A DNA stretch of 64,000 nt from Streptomyces diastatochromogenes (GTDB taxonomy: Bacteria > Actinomycetota > Actinomycetes > Streptomycetales > Streptomycetaceae). The stretch is from positions 6,386,001-6,450,000 of the forward strand of contig JAPTYK010000001.1 of the NCBI GenBank assembly GCA_026913215.1, read 5' to 3'. Of this stretch, positions 1-9,104 are shown one piece after another. Under the pieces are notes generated by a model, which worked only from the letters and a program-made list of their open reading frames with translations, did no database searches and was not told the origin of the DNA. The stretch's first letter is position 1. The number at the start of each line of letters is the position of its first letter. The position numbers and the translations under genes were made by a program.

Positions 1-50
1 GGCGGCAGCTCGCGCACCGCCGTGACCACGCCGGCGATACCACCGATCAC
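1..50 (-). CDS. Partial hypothetical protein, N-terminus only
   Basis: A GTG codon read on the minus strand at 50-48 follows a good Shine-Dalgarno sequence (GGAGG, about 7 bases upstream). It opens a frame beginning VIGGIAGVVTAVRELP that runs off the left window edge. The hydrophobic, glycine-rich start suggests a membrane protein or signal anchor. Only 16 codons are visible, so no family can be named. It lies downstream of the MBL hydrolase on the same strand and could share its transcript. Confidence 0.4.
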   Translation of the reverse strand, partial: MIGGIAGVVTAVRELP

Positions 51-99
51 CGTGCGACCTCCGGTTGGACGGTCCGGCGGGCCGGGACGTGCCCGCCCG

Positions 100-878
100 T
101 CACCGCGCGACCTCCGGCCGCACCCGCTCGCCGTGGCCGAGGAGGTGGACCGCCACCTTCGGCGCGAGCCGGGCCGCGTGCCGGACGAACTCGTCGCCCG
201 GCGCGTGGAACTCGTGCGGACGGACCCCGTCGAGCCCGATCGGCCAGTACGTGCCGTAGTGCACCGGCACCGCGGCCGCCGGGGACAGCGCGGCCAGCGC
301 CTCGGCGGCGCGGCCCGCGTCGAGGTGGCCGTGCCCGAGGTACGGTCCCCAGCCGCCGACCGGCAGCAGGGCCACGTCCACCGGGCCCACCGCGTCCGCC
401 ATGCCGTCGAACAGGCCGGTGTCCCCGGCGAAGTACGTGCGCGCCTCGCCCTCGACGACGTAGCCGAGCGCGGGGAGCGGTGCGGACCGACCGGCAGCCG
501 CCGCCCGTCGTGCAGCGCCGGGACGGCCCGTACCGTCACGCCCTCCACGGCGACCGCGTCGCCCGGCTCCACCTCGGTCAGCCGCAGCCCGTTCCGGTCG
601 AGCCTGCGCAGTCCCGGTACGGCGGCGGGCGCGCCGCGCGGCACGAGGACCCGCGTCCCCGGCGGGAGCAGGGCGAGCGAGGGGAGGTGGAGGTGGTCGG
701 CGTGCAGGTGCGAGACGAGGACGGCCTCGGCGCGGGCGGCCTCCGGCGGCGGCAGGGCGCCGCGCCGGCGGCGCAGGTGCGCGAGCCGCCGGGTGAACAG
801 CGGATCGGTGAGGAAGCGGACCCCGGAGTCCTCGACCGTGCAGGTCGCGTGGCCCCACCAGGTGACCTCCACCGGCAT
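100..878 (-). CDS. MBL-fold metallo-hydrolase (frameshifted)
   Basis: Metallo-beta-lactamase-superfamily hydrolase of about 260 residues, presumably cytoplasmic. The N-terminal frame begins MPVEVTWWGHATC and carries the metal-binding signature HLHADH near residue 57. The C-terminal half lies in another frame and carries the later metal ligands (FAGDTG, and the HYGTYWP segment). The switch is near 470-490, inside GC-rich runs, and looks like a single missing base. The start at 878 is the first ATG before the conserved 'WWGHAT' strand typical of UlaG/YtnP-like members. The substrate is unknown. The gene is divergent from the hypothetical gene at 1000. Confidence 0.8.
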
Positions 879-999
879 GCCGCCCTTCCGCCGTCCGTCC
901 TCCGCGCCCGCCGCGCGGGCTCGTTCCGTAACGAGGGTAAATGTCCGGAGCCCGCTCCGGAGGATGTTCGGCCGTCACGATCCCCAGTAGGGTCGGCCC

Positions 1000-1404
1000 A
1001 TGGACGACGTTCGGGTGGCGGCGATCGCCAGCCTCACCCCGCTCGAAGAGCTGGACAGCGACCCCTTCCTTGTCGACACGCGCGGACAGCACGCGGTGTG
1101 CGCCCGCTGGGCCCACGACAAGGGGTACGTGCTGGCCCGTCAGCTGTTCTGCTACGGAATCCGCCCGGACCACGCGGAGCTCTGGGCCGATGTGGAGGCC
1201 GGGACGGTGGACCTCTTCGTGGCCCCCAGCGAGCGGGTCCTCGCCCGCGCGCTGACCTCCGTGCCGGGCTTCCGCGCCGAGTGCGAGCGGCGCGGCGTGC
1301 GGGTGGAGACGGTCGGACTTGACGAACCCCCGTACGACACGGCGGCCAAGGGGGGCGTCCACCGGCGGCTCTCGATGCCCACCGCCGGATACGACGGCGG
1401 CTGA
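1000..1404 (+). CDS. Conserved hypothetical protein, leaderless start
   Basis: Intact 134-residue soluble protein beginning MDDVRVAAIASLTP. No signal peptide, membrane segment or catalytic motif is recognisable. The acidic-hydrophobic pattern and the lone segment QLFCYGIRPDHAELW suggest a compact alpha/beta domain. A -10-like TAGGGT at 988-993 sits six bases before the ATG and no Shine-Dalgarno is present, so it is probably translated from a leaderless mRNA. I do not recognise the family. Confidence 0.7.
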   Translation: MDDVRVAAIASLTPLEELDSDPFLVDTRGQHAVCARWAHDKGYVLARQLFCYGIRPDHAELWADVEAGTVDLFVAPSERVLARALTSVPGFRAECERRGVRVETVGLDEPPYDTAAKGGVHRRLSMPTAGYDGG

Positions 1405-1489
1405 GGCGCCGACTCCTGACGCGCACCCCGCCCGATCGGCACCCTTGTGCCACGCTTGAGGCAGGAAACGGGCGAAAGGTGAAGCGGGC

Positions 1490-3586
1490 GTGGGTGACGG
1501 GCGATGGGGTGGCGCCGACCGCTGGCGGTCCGCGGGCAGGACGGTGGCGCGGGTGATCGTGGTCTGGGGGGTGTCCACGCTCACGATGCTCGTCCTCGCC
1601 GGGCTCCTTCCCGACTTCCAGCTCCAGTCCGCCGACGGCGACAGCTTCACCAGGACCGCGCTCACCGCCGCCACGGCCGCCGGCGTCTTCGGCCTGCTGG
1701 GCGCGCTCGTCTGGCCGGTGGTCGTACGGGCCCTGCTGCTCGTCCCGGCGCTCGTCCTCGGCCTGCTCGTCTTCTTCCTCAACGGCTCCCTGCTGCTCGT
1801 CGCGCTCCGCCTGATCCCCGACGGGCGCGGCGTCGCCGCCCCGAGACGGCCGTCGTGGTCGCCGCCGTCATGTCCGCCGTCGCCTCCGCCACCTCCACCG
1901 CCCTCGCGGTACGGGACGACGACGCGTACCGCCGCCGGCTCTACCGGCTCACCGGCCGCACCCGGCCCCGCGATCCCGGCGACACGGCGGGGCCGTGCCC
2001 GGCACGGTCTTCCTCCAGCTCGACGGCGTCGGCCACCACGTGCTGCGCGGCGCCGTCGCCGACGGCCTCATGCCGACCGTCGCGGGCTGGCTGGAGGCCG
2101 GCCACCGGCTCACCCCCTGGCGCACCGACTGGTCCAGCCAGACCGGCGCCAGCCAGCTCGGCATCCTGCACGGCTCCAACGAGGACGTGCCCGCCTTCCG
2201 CTGGTACGAGAAGGACACCGGCCGGCTCATGGTGTCGAACCGCCCGGCGAGCGCCGTCGAGCTCCAGCGCCGGGCCGTGCGCCGCACCGGGACGCCGGTC
2301 TCCTCACCGTCGACGGGGCCTCCGGGGCAACCTCTTCAGCGGGGCGCCGACCAGCTCGCCCTGGTCCTGTCGATGGCGGCCCGGCGCGGCCGCCGCAACC
2401 GCTCCCGGGCCGGCTACTTCGCGTACTTCTCCGACCCGGCCAACGCCGTCCGCACCGCCGGATCGCTCCTCGCCGAGTGCGTCCGGGAGGTGTGCCAGTC
2501 GACGCGGGCGCTGCTGCGCCGGGAGACCCCGAGGGTCTCGCGCGGCGGCACGTACCCCTTCGTCCGCGCCTTCGCGACGGTCGTCGAGCGGGACGTCGTG
2601 GTCTCCGCGGTGATGGGGGACATGCTGGCCGGACGGACCGCGGTCTACGCCGATCTCGTCGCGTACGACGAGGTGGCGCACCACTCGGGGCCGCACGGCC
2701 GGGACACCGACCAGGTCCTCGCCCGCCTCGACCGGGCGATCGCGCTCATCGCGACCGTCGCCGAGCACGCCCCGCGCCCGTACCGGATCGTGCTCCTCTC
2801 CGACCACGGGCAGAGCCCCGGCGCGACCTTCGAGTCGGCGTACGGCCTGACGCTCAAGGAGCTCGTACGGGCCGGGTGCGGGCTTCCGGTGCCGCGCCGG
2901 GTGCGGCGGACCCGGAGCGGCTCCGAGGCGCGGGACGCGGCCAGGGACGCGCTGCGCAGCGCGCTGCACCGGCCGGTGGACGAGAGCGGCGAGACGGCCC
3001 GGAGCTGCCCGCCCGGCCCTCCGAGCCGGTCGTCCTCGCCTCGGGGAACCTGGGGCTCGTCTCCTTCCCCGACGTGCCGCACCGGATGACCCGGGAGGAG
3101 ATCGACCGGCGCCATCCGGCGCTGCTCCGGACCCTGGCACACCATCCGGGGATCGGCTTCCTGCTGGTGGCGAGCGCCGAGCACGGCTCGGTGGTGCTCG
3201 GCCGCGACGGGGTGGAGGTGCCGGTCGCCGAGCTCGCGGACGACGGCCCGCTCGCGGTCTTCGGGCGCGGCGCGGCGCGGGCGGTGCGGCGCACGGACGG
3301 CTTCCGCACGTCGCGGACATCATGGTCAACTCCATGTACGACCCGGCGACCGGGACCGTGCACGCCTTCGAGGAGCAGATCGGCTCGCACGGCGGGCTGG
3401 GCGGCGAGCAGTCGCACGCCTTCCTGCTCTCGCCGCCGGACCTGTCGCCGCCGGTGCGGGAGGGAGGAGCTGGTCGGCGCGGAGCAGGTGCACCGGGTGC
3501 TGCGGCGCTGGCTGCGGGAGTCCTCGGGGCCGCAGGTGCCGCTGGGCCCGGTGGAGATTTCCCGGTCCACCAGCGAAGTGGAATAA
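1490..3586 (+). CDS. Holin-like membrane domain fused to alkaline-phosphatase-type phosphoesterase (multiply frameshifted)
   Basis: About 699 codons long. The N-terminal 110 residues contain three or four hydrophobic helices (VIVVWGVSTLTMLVLAGLLP, ALLLVPALVLGLLVFFLNGS) as in the DUF360/'phage holin family' of actinobacterial membrane proteins. The rest is a large extracytoplasmic or soluble domain of the alkaline-phosphatase/nucleotide-pyrophosphatase superfamily: VFLQLDGVGHHVL supplies the first metal-binding Asp, and YDEVAHHSGPHG and LLSDHGQS supply the later Asp/His ligands. At least six frame switches are needed (near 1840, 1990, 2295-2345, 3015, 3305, 3470). All three frames contribute recognisable protein, so the gene is probably whole in the organism. 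The GTG start at 1490 is chosen because it precedes the first helix. The name 'holin' is a family label here, not evidence of phage. Confidence 0.7.
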   Translation: MGDGRWGGADRWRSAGRTVARVIVVWGVSTLTMLVLAGLLPDFQLQSADGDSFTRTALTAATAAGVFGLLGALVWPVVVRALLLVPALVLGLLVFFLNGSLLLVALRLIPDGRGVAAPRRPSWSPPSCPPSPPPPPPPSRYGTTTRTAAGSTGSPAAPGPAIPATRRGRARHGLPPARRRRPPRAARRRRRRPHADRRGLAGGRPPAHPLAHRLVQPDRRQPARHPARLQRGRARLPLVREGHRPAHGVEPPGERRRAPAPGRAPHRDAGLLTVDGASGATSSAGRRPARPGPVDGGPARPPQPLPGRLLRVLLRPGQRRPHRRIAPRRVRPGGVPVDAGAAAPGDPEGLARRHVPLRPRLRDGRRAGRRGLRGDGGHAGRTDRGLRRSRRVRRGGAPLGAARPGHRPGPRPPRPGDRAHRDRRRARPAPVPDRAPLRPRAEPRRDLRVGVRPDAQGARTGRVRASGAAPGAADPERLRGAGRGQGRAAQRAAPAGGRERRDGPELPARPSEPVVLASGNLGLVSFPDVPHRMTREEIDRRHPALLRTLAHHPGIGFLLVASAEHGSVVLGRDGVEVPVAELADDGPLAVFGRGAARAVRRTDGFRTSRTSWSTPCTTRRPGPCTPSRSRSARTAGWAASSRTPSCSRRRTCRRRCGREELVGAEQVHRVLRRWLRESSGPQVPLGPVEISRSTSEVE

Positions 3587-3696
3587 GTTCTTCCGGTCGA
3601 TGGGGTGCCCGCACCGCACAAAAACCACTGATTTGGACGCCTGTTCGCCGTTACCGGACGATGGTCCGGATTTGCACGACGGAAGGCGCGGCACCC

Positions 3697-5067
3697 ATGA
3701 GCACGGTCACCACAACTCCACAGAGCGGATCCGGGACGGACACCCCGCCGGCCGACCGGCACGCCCGCCGCTTCGGACTCCCCATCGCGACCGCCCTGGT
3801 CATGGGCAACATCATCGGCGGCGGAATCTTCCTGCTGCCCGCCTCCGTCGCCCCCTACGGCACCGTCAGCCTCCTCGCCTTCGGCGTCCTCACCCTCGGC
3901 GCGATCGCCCTCGCCCTCGTCTTCGGCCGGCTCGCCCACCGCCTGCCGCAGACCGGCGGACCCTACGTCTACGCCCGCGCCGCCTTCGGCGACTTCGCCG
4001 GCTTCCTCGCCGCCTGGTCGTACTGGATCACCGCCTGGGTCTCCAACGCCGCCCTCGCCGTCGCCGCCGTCGGCTACCTCGACGTCCTCGTGCCCGTCCA
4101 CGAGTCCAAGGCCGCCACCATCGCCGCCGCCCTGGCCTTCCAGTGGCTGCCCGCCCTCGCCAACCTGGCCGGTACCCGCTACGTCGGCGCCGTGCAGCTC
4201 GTCGCGACCGTGCTCAAGTTCGTCCCGCTGATCCTGGTCGCCGTCGGCGGCCTGTTCTTCTTCGACAGCGCCAACCTCGGACCGTTCCAGGCGGGCGGGG
4301 GCGGCACGCTCGGCGCGGTCTCCGCCTCCGCCGCGATCCTGCTCTTCAGCTACCTCGGCGTCGAGTCCGCCGCCGTCAGCGCCGGCGAGGTCCGCGACCC
4401 CCGCCGCAACGTCGGCCGCGCCACCGTCCTCGGCACCCTCGGCGCCGCCGCGGTCTACCTGCTCGGCACCCTCGCCGTCTTCGGCACCGTCGCCCACGAC
4501 AAGCTGGTCGCCTCCACCGCGCCCTTCTCCGACGCCGTGAACGCCATGTTCGGCGGCTCCTGGGGCGGCGCCGCCGTCGCCTGCATGGCCATGGTCTCCA
4601 TGCTCGGCGCCCTCAACGGCTGGACCCTGCTGAGCGCCCAGGCCCCCTACGCGGCCGCCCGCGACGGACTCTTCCCGAAGGTCTTCACCGTCAAGCGGCG
4701 CGGGGTGCCGACCGTCGGCGTCCTCGTCACCGTCGTCCTCGCCTCGTGCCTGACGGTCTACAACTACACGGTCGGCACGAAGGGCGTCTTCGAGATCCTC
4801 GTCCTCGTCACCACCTTCACCGCCACCGTGCCCTACCTGCTGTCCACCGCCGCCCAGATCTACTTCCTGCTCTCCGGACAGTCCGAGAAGGTCTCCCGGG
4901 CCCGGCTCGCCCGCGACGGCGTCCTCGCCCTCGCCGCCTTCGGCTTCTCCCTCTGGCTGGTCGCCGGCTCCGGCTACGCCGCCGTCTACCAGGGCGTCCT
5001 GTTCCTCTTCGCCGGCGTCCTCGTCTACGCCTGGATGGCGGCCCGCAAGCAGCGCGCCACCTCCTGA
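3697..5067 (+). CDS. APC-family amino acid permease, AdiC/CadB-like
   Basis: Intact 456-residue integral membrane protein with about 12 transmembrane helices. The first helix contains GNIIGGGIFLLPASVA, the unwound substrate-binding GxxxG-type motif of basic amino acid/polyamine antiporters such as AdiC and PotE. TGGPYVYARAAFG follows in TM2-3, as in AdiC. A role in exchanging arginine, ornithine or related amines is inferred from family resemblance; the substrate itself cannot be read. ATG at 3697 is preceded by GGAAGG. A strong hairpin follows the stop, so it is probably monocistronic. Confidence 0.85.
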   Translation: MSTVTTTPQSGSGTDTPPADRHARRFGLPIATALVMGNIIGGGIFLLPASVAPYGTVSLLAFGVLTLGAIALALVFGRLAHRLPQTGGPYVYARAAFGDFAGFLAAWSYWITAWVSNAALAVAAVGYLDVLVPVHESKAATIAAALAFQWLPALANLAGTRYVGAVQLVATVLKFVPLILVAVGGLFFFDSANLGPFQAGGGGTLGAVSASAAILLFSYLGVESAAVSAGEVRDPRRNVGRATVLGTLGAAAVYLLGTLAVFGTVAHDKLVASTAPFSDAVNAMFGGSWGGAAVACMAMVSMLGALNGWTLLSAQAPYAAARDGLFPKVFTVKRRGVPTVGVLVTVVLASCLTVYNYTVGTKGVFEILVLVTTFTATVPYLLSTAAQIYFLLSGQSEKVSRARLARDGVLALAAFGFSLWLVAGSGYAAVYQGVLFLFAGVLVYAWMAARKQRATS

Positions 5068-5125
5068 ACCCGCCCGGCGGACCAGGGCCGGACAGGCCCC
5101 AGGGGGTGAATCCGGCGGTCCGCGC

Positions 5126-5163
5126 GTAGGCCGCCCGGGGGTATCTCGGGCAGGGCGGCCTAC
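5126..5163 (+). terminator. Intrinsic hairpin after the permease
   Basis: Perfect 11-bp arms GTAGGCCGCCC (5126-5136) and GGGCGGCCTAC (5153-5163) enclose a 16-base loop. There is no T-tract, as is usual for high-GC actinomycete terminators. Confidence 0.7.
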
Positions 5164-5192
5164 CGGCCGTGCGGCGGGCAGTACGGATCTCC

Positions 5193-5572
5193 ATGAGCCC
5201 CGCGCACCAGTCGCCCGTCGCGCCCGCCACCCCGGCGGGGCGCCGGACGCGCCCGGACCGGGGCCGCCACCGGTGGATCGCGCTCCTCCTCGTCCTCGCC
5301 GCCCTGCTCGGCACCGGGACGGTCGCCGCGCTCTCCGTCGCCGAGACGCGCGCGCGCCGCCGCCCCGGCCCCCGACCCGGGCGGCGAGACCCACGACCAG
5401 GCCGCCGCCGAGGACGGACTCCCCGGCCGCGCCCGCCAGGACGGCGCGCGGCTGCGCCCGCCGGGCCCGGAGCCCGGCCCCAGGGCCCGGAACCCGCCCC
5501 GGCACTCCCGCCCCCGACTCCGTACCCGCCCCGCGCGACGACGCGCTCCGGTGCGTGGTGATGCGCTGCTGA
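5193..5572 (+). CDS. Hypothetical membrane-anchored protein (frameshifted)
   Basis: Begins MSPAHQSPVAPATP, followed by a basic stretch and one hydrophobic helix (WIALLLVLAALLGTGTVAAL, residues about 30-50). This is a type II membrane anchor or uncleaved signal. The remainder is Pro/Arg/Ala-rich and low in complexity. The sensible composition moves between frames: PDPGGETHDQAAAEDGL is in one frame and a compact C-terminus ending DDALRCVVMRC in another, so one or two indels are suspected near 5355 and 5480. Family not recognised. Confidence 0.5.
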
Positions 5573-5629
5573 GAGGCCCCGCCTCCCCGCAGTCCCCGAC
5601 ATCACCCCCGTACCACGAGGAGTTCCGTC

Positions 5630-5792
5630 ATGCCCGTCGACCCGTACGCCGTCCTCCAGGCACTGCTGCGCGCCGAGGCCGCCCGCGCCCGGCGCACCGC
5701 CCCCGAGCCCGGAGCCGCGCCGTCCGCCCGGACCGCCGAACCGCCGCCCCCGCCCCGAGCCGCCCGTCCACCGGACGGACCCGCCGCGCTGA
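5630..5792 (+). CDS. Short Pro/Ala-rich hypothetical protein, 3' end uncertain
   Basis: ATG at 5630 has a clear Shine-Dalgarno (GAGGAG, 8 bases upstream). The product begins MPVDPYAVLQALLRAEAARA, one amphipathic helix, then becomes proline-rich. In the assembled frame it would read through the hairpin at 5799-5837 and into the antisense end of the LtrA-like gene. A one-base shift in the CCGCCCCCGCCCC run would instead stop it at the TGA at 5790-5792, directly before the hairpin. I prefer that end. Function unknown. Confidence 0.5.
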
Positions 5793-5798
5793 ACACCG

Positions 5799-5837
5799 CC
5801 GTAGGCCTCCCGGAGCCCGGCTCCGGGAGGCCTACGG
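5799..5837. terminator. Perfect 17-bp hairpin between convergent genes
   Basis: Arms CCGTAGGCCTCCCGGAG (5799-5815) and its exact complement (5821-5837) enclose a 5-base loop. It lies between the short gene at 5630 and the converging LtrA-like gene and can terminate both strands. Confidence 0.8.
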
Positions 5838-5880
5838 CGGCCCAGTCCCAGGCCCCGGGAGGCCGACGGCGGCCCGCTCT

Positions 5881-7089
5881 TCAGGCTTCGGACGCGTCGG
5901 CCCCGTCCCGGCCGCGGACGCGCCGGGAGTGCAGTCCCACGAGGACCGCCGCCGCCGTGGCGAGGACCGTGAGCGCCACCAGGGCCGGGACCAGGCCGAC
6001 CAGCGGGCCCGCCGCCAGGCAGCAGACCCCGCCCGCGGTCAGGGCGGCCGGAAGCCGGCCCGAGGTGCGCAGCGCGATGGCGGCGGCGCCGAGCAGATAG
6101 ACGCCGACGCCCCCGGTCAGCGACCAGGCCACGGCGCCGTGCAGCGGCTCGGCCAGGTCGTAGTGCCCGGTGTCGGCGACCTGCTGGAGGACCTTCTTCA
6201 TCCCGAGCGCGCAGAGCACGATCCCCGCCACCAGCGGCAGGTGCAGGAAGGTGTAGACGTCCCGCGCGAAGCGGGTGCGGTCGTCGCCCTCCAGACCGGT
6301 GAGACGGTGCTCGGCGGCCTCGCCGAGCTGCCGGAAGTACAGCCGCCACAGCCCGGCCGAGCAGCAGCCCGGCCGCCGAGGCGCCCAGCACGGCGTACGA
6401 GAGGGGGAAGTGGCCGACGCCGATGCCCATCGCCACGATGGACTCGCCCAGCGCGATGATCACGATCAGGCCGTGCCGCTCGGCGAAGTGCCCGGGGGAG
6501 TTGACCCGCCAGCCGGAGGAACCGGTGACGTAGATGCCGCCGTAGTCGACGGCCACCGCGCCCAGCCACCACAGGAGCTGGATCCGGCCGCCGTACGCGC
6601 AGCCGACCAGCAGCAGCACCAGCGGCGGCAGCACCGACACCAGGGCCGTGCGCCGCAGGGTGGTCCGCAGCGCCGCGTCCCCGGGCTGGACACCCAGTAC
6701 GAGACCAGGTGCAGGACGCGCACCGCGCCGTAGCAGAGCACGAACACCAGCGGCGGGGAGAGCCCGACCGGCGCGTCCGCGAAGACCTCCGGCACGGCGA
6801 GGGACACGATCAGGACGACGGCCATGACGGTGACGAGGACGCCGAACAGGGCGCCGGAATCGGCCCGTACGACGTTCCCCAGCCAGGCGAAGCAGCACCA
6901 GCACCACCAGAGGAGCGCGAGGACGACCATCGCGCCCACCATCCGCACCGGCGAGGGCGCGGCCGCCATGAGGGCGGTGACCTGGGTGATCGCGTACACG
7001 AAGACCAGATCGAAGAAGAGCTCCGCGGGCGTCACCTTGTGATCGCCCCCGGTGGCCACCATGCGGGCCCGTTCCCTGTTCCACGCCAT
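5881..7089 (-). CDS. LtrA-like integral membrane protein (frameshifted)
   Basis: About 402 residues. The N-terminus carries the low-temperature-requirement protein A signature: HKVTPAELFFDLVFVYAITQ, followed by repeated hydrophobic helices. The centre is readable in a second frame (GRIQLLWWLGAVAVDYGGIY, then FAERHGLIVIIALGESIVAMGIG, the most conserved LtrA block). The C-terminus is in a third (MAGIVLCALGMKKVL through LHSRRVRGRDG). Breaks fall near 6690 and 6200-6370. The family is widespread in actinomycetes and its biochemical role is not established. Start chosen at 7089, the ATG before WNRERARM. Confidence 0.85.
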
Positions 7090-7353
7090 CCGCGTTCTCC
7101 CCCCTCCGGGGCGCCGGTTCCGGCCACCCCGGCGCGAAGACTACTCACACCGGGGGGAGCGCTGACACGGCCGTCCGGGAACGGCACGCCCACGGCACGG
7201 AGTCCGGCCCGGCCTCCCGCATTACCTCTCGCGTAATCGACCCCCCTCCGCCCCGCCCGGCATGCTCAGGGACACCGGAACCCGGGCGGCGCACTCCGCT
7301 CGGGCTCCGGGCCCACCACCAGCACGAACGTCCCCCTTGGAGGGTGATCCGTC

Positions 7354-7769
7354 ATGTCCCAGGCACTGCTCGCCGGCCTCGCCCGCACCACCCGGCCCCA
7401 GTCCGCGGTGCGCCGCTTCCTCGCCCTCGACGCCGTCGTCACCGGGGCCAACGGGATCGCCTACCTCGCCGCCTCCGGCCCCCTCGGCGAACTCCTCGGC
7501 GTCGACGCCGGACTCCTCCTCGAACTCGGCGTCTTCCTCACCGCGTTCGCCGCGGGCGTCGCCTGGCTCGCGAGCCGCCCGCAGCCCCGGCGACCGCCGT
7601 GAAGCTCGTCGTCGACGCCAACGCGCTCTGGGCCGTCCTCAGCGTCGTCGCCCTCGTCGCCTGGCTGGAGCCGACCGCCGCCGGCCTCGTGTGGACGCCG
7701 ATGCAGGCGGCCACCGTCGCCGGTTTCGCCGGACTCCAGTGGGCGGCCCTCAGGGCCGCGGCGCGCTGA
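7354..7769 (+). CDS. Small four-helix membrane protein (frameshifted)
   Basis: About 138 residues with four hydrophobic segments. The first half (MSQALLAGLARTTRP to AFAAGVAWLASRPQP) and second half (AVKLVVDANALWAVLSVVAL, then TPMQAATVAGFAGLQWAAL) lie in frames differing by -1, with the break near 7595 in a run of C. GGAGGG lies 11 bases before ATG 7354. The layout resembles small conserved actinobacterial 'integral membrane' proteins of unknown function. Its 3' end overlaps the end of the convergent regulator by 20 bases. Confidence 0.7.
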
Positions 7770-8564
7770 GCGACCGCAGGTACGCGACCGTCTCCGGGTC
7801 GGCCGGGAGGAACGTCTCGATGGCCAGCTCGGCGACGGTCACGTCCATCGGCGTGTTGAACGTCGAGATCGACGACACGAAGGACAGCACGCGCCCGTCG
7901 TGCTCGATCCGCAGCGGCAGCGCGAAGTACGGGTACGGCTCCGCGTCCGGCCGGTCCTCCGGGTCGACCCGCTCCGGCAGCGGATAGGCCGCCACCTCCT
8001 CGTACAGCGCGCGCAGCGGCTCCGAACGGGCCAGCGCGATCTGACGGTCCATCTGGGCCAGGAGGTGGCCCCGCCACTCCCGCAGGTTCCGGATCCGGGG
8101 CGCCAGGCCCTCCGGGTGCAGGGTGAGCCGCATCGCGTTCATCGGCGGGGTCAGCAGGTGCTCCGGAAGCCCGCCGAGCAGCAGCTCGATGCCCCGGTTG
8201 GCGGCCACCACCGTGTACGTGCCGTCGACCACCAGCGCCGGATACGGCTCGTAGCCGTCCAGGAGCTGCTGGATGCCCCAGCGCAGCGTCTCCAGGCGCG
8301 GCGCGTCGAGCGGCGACTCCGCGTACCGGGGCGCGTAACCCGCCGCGAGCAGCAGCGCGTTCCGGTCGCGCACCGGCACGTCCAGGTGCTCCGCGAGCTT
8401 CAGGACCATGTCCTCGCTCGGCCGGGAGCGGCCCGTCTCCACGAAGGAGATGTGCCGCGCCGAGGAGTCCGCGCGCAGCGCCAGCTCCAGCTGGCTCAGC
8501 CGCCGCTGCTCGCGCCATCCGCGCAGCAGCGGCCCCACCCCGTGTCGCTCACGACAGTTGTCAT
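7750..8564 (-). CDS. XRE-type regulator with MmyB-like ligand domain
   Basis: DNA-binding regulator of about 270 residues. An N-terminal Cro/C1 helix-turn-helix (LSQLELALRADSSARHISFVE, residues about 25-50) is followed by the MmyB-like PAS-type domain common in actinobacteria (NALLLAAGYAPRYAESPLDA; VVDGTYTVVAANRG). Such proteins usually regulate a neighbouring reductase or dehydrogenase gene. The true start is probably the ATG at 8564 (MTTVVSDTG), which lies in another frame from the body. The shift falls in the CCCC runs at 8533-8540, replacing a spurious start MGPLLRGW at 8538. Confidence 0.8.
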
Positions 8565-8664
8565 GGCCAGACGGTATCCCAGAGGTGGACCCCGGGTAGT
8601 TTTCCCCCGGGGCCCCTGCCCGTCACCCCGTCGCCCGCACCACCCGACCGGAGGGAGCACCGCC

Positions 8665-8970
8665 GTGCCCACACAGCCGCTGTCGCAGAAGGAGATCGAG
8701 GACCGCCTCCGGGAACTTCCCGGCTGGTCCGTCGACGCCGACCACCTCATCCGCACCTACCGGCTCGGCGACCACTTCGCCGCGACCGCCCTCGTCGTCC
8801 ACGTGGCCCAGATCCAGCAGGAGCTGAACCACCACTCCGACCTCACCCTCGGCTACGACACCGTCGCCGTCTCCGTGAGCACCCACTCCGCCGGCGCCGT
8901 CGTCACCGAGAAGGACTTCGAACTCGCCGAACGCGTCGAACGGATCGCCCCCGGCCACGGCGCGAGCTGA
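8665..8970 (+). CDS. 4a-hydroxytetrahydrobiopterin dehydratase (pterin carbinolamine dehydratase)
   Basis: Intact 101-residue protein of the PCD/DCoH family, which dehydrates 4a-hydroxytetrahydropterin and recycles the pterin cofactor of aromatic amino acid hydroxylases. The active-site signature is ELNHHSDLTLGYDTVAVSVSTH (two adjacent His, then Asp) at residues about 52-73. The GTG start at 8665 has a GGAGGG Shine-Dalgarno. No aromatic hydroxylase is in the window, so the physiological partner is unknown. The last codons form the first, degenerate copy of the repeat that follows. Confidence 0.9.
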   Translation: MPTQPLSQKEIEDRLRELPGWSVDADHLIRTYRLGDHFAATALVVHVAQIQQELNHHSDLTLGYDTVAVSVSTHSAGAVVTEKDFELAERVERIAPGHGAS

Positions 8971-9097
8971 TCCGACGTCAGGATCGACCCCGCCACGGCG
9001 CGGGCCGACCCGACGTCAAGATCACCTCGCCACAGCGTGATCTGACGTGACGTCAGGATCAACCCCGTCACGGCGCGGGCCGACCCCTCGTTAGGAT
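8942..9097. repeat. Degenerate 37-39-bp tandem repeat, about four units
   Basis: The unit has the core GACGTCAGGATCGACCCC followed by GCCACGGCGCGGGCC. GACGTCA recurs at 8974, 9012 and 9049. The matching GGATCG...GCCACGGCGCGAGC copy at 8942 lies inside the 3' end of the dehydratase gene, and a truncated copy (CTCGTTAGGATCC) supplies the -10 region of the next gene. Period 39, 38, 37. Confidence 0.75.
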
Positions 9098-9104
9098 CCC
9101 GGGC

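Noticed and set aside
1490..1850. Prophage lysis module
   Set aside because: The 'holin' label is only a family name; the domain is fused to an enzyme and no phage genes surround it.
2854..5505. 883-codon minus-strand frame across the permease
   Set aside because: Antisense shadow of the permease and phosphoesterase; Gly/Glu/Asp repeats without family features.
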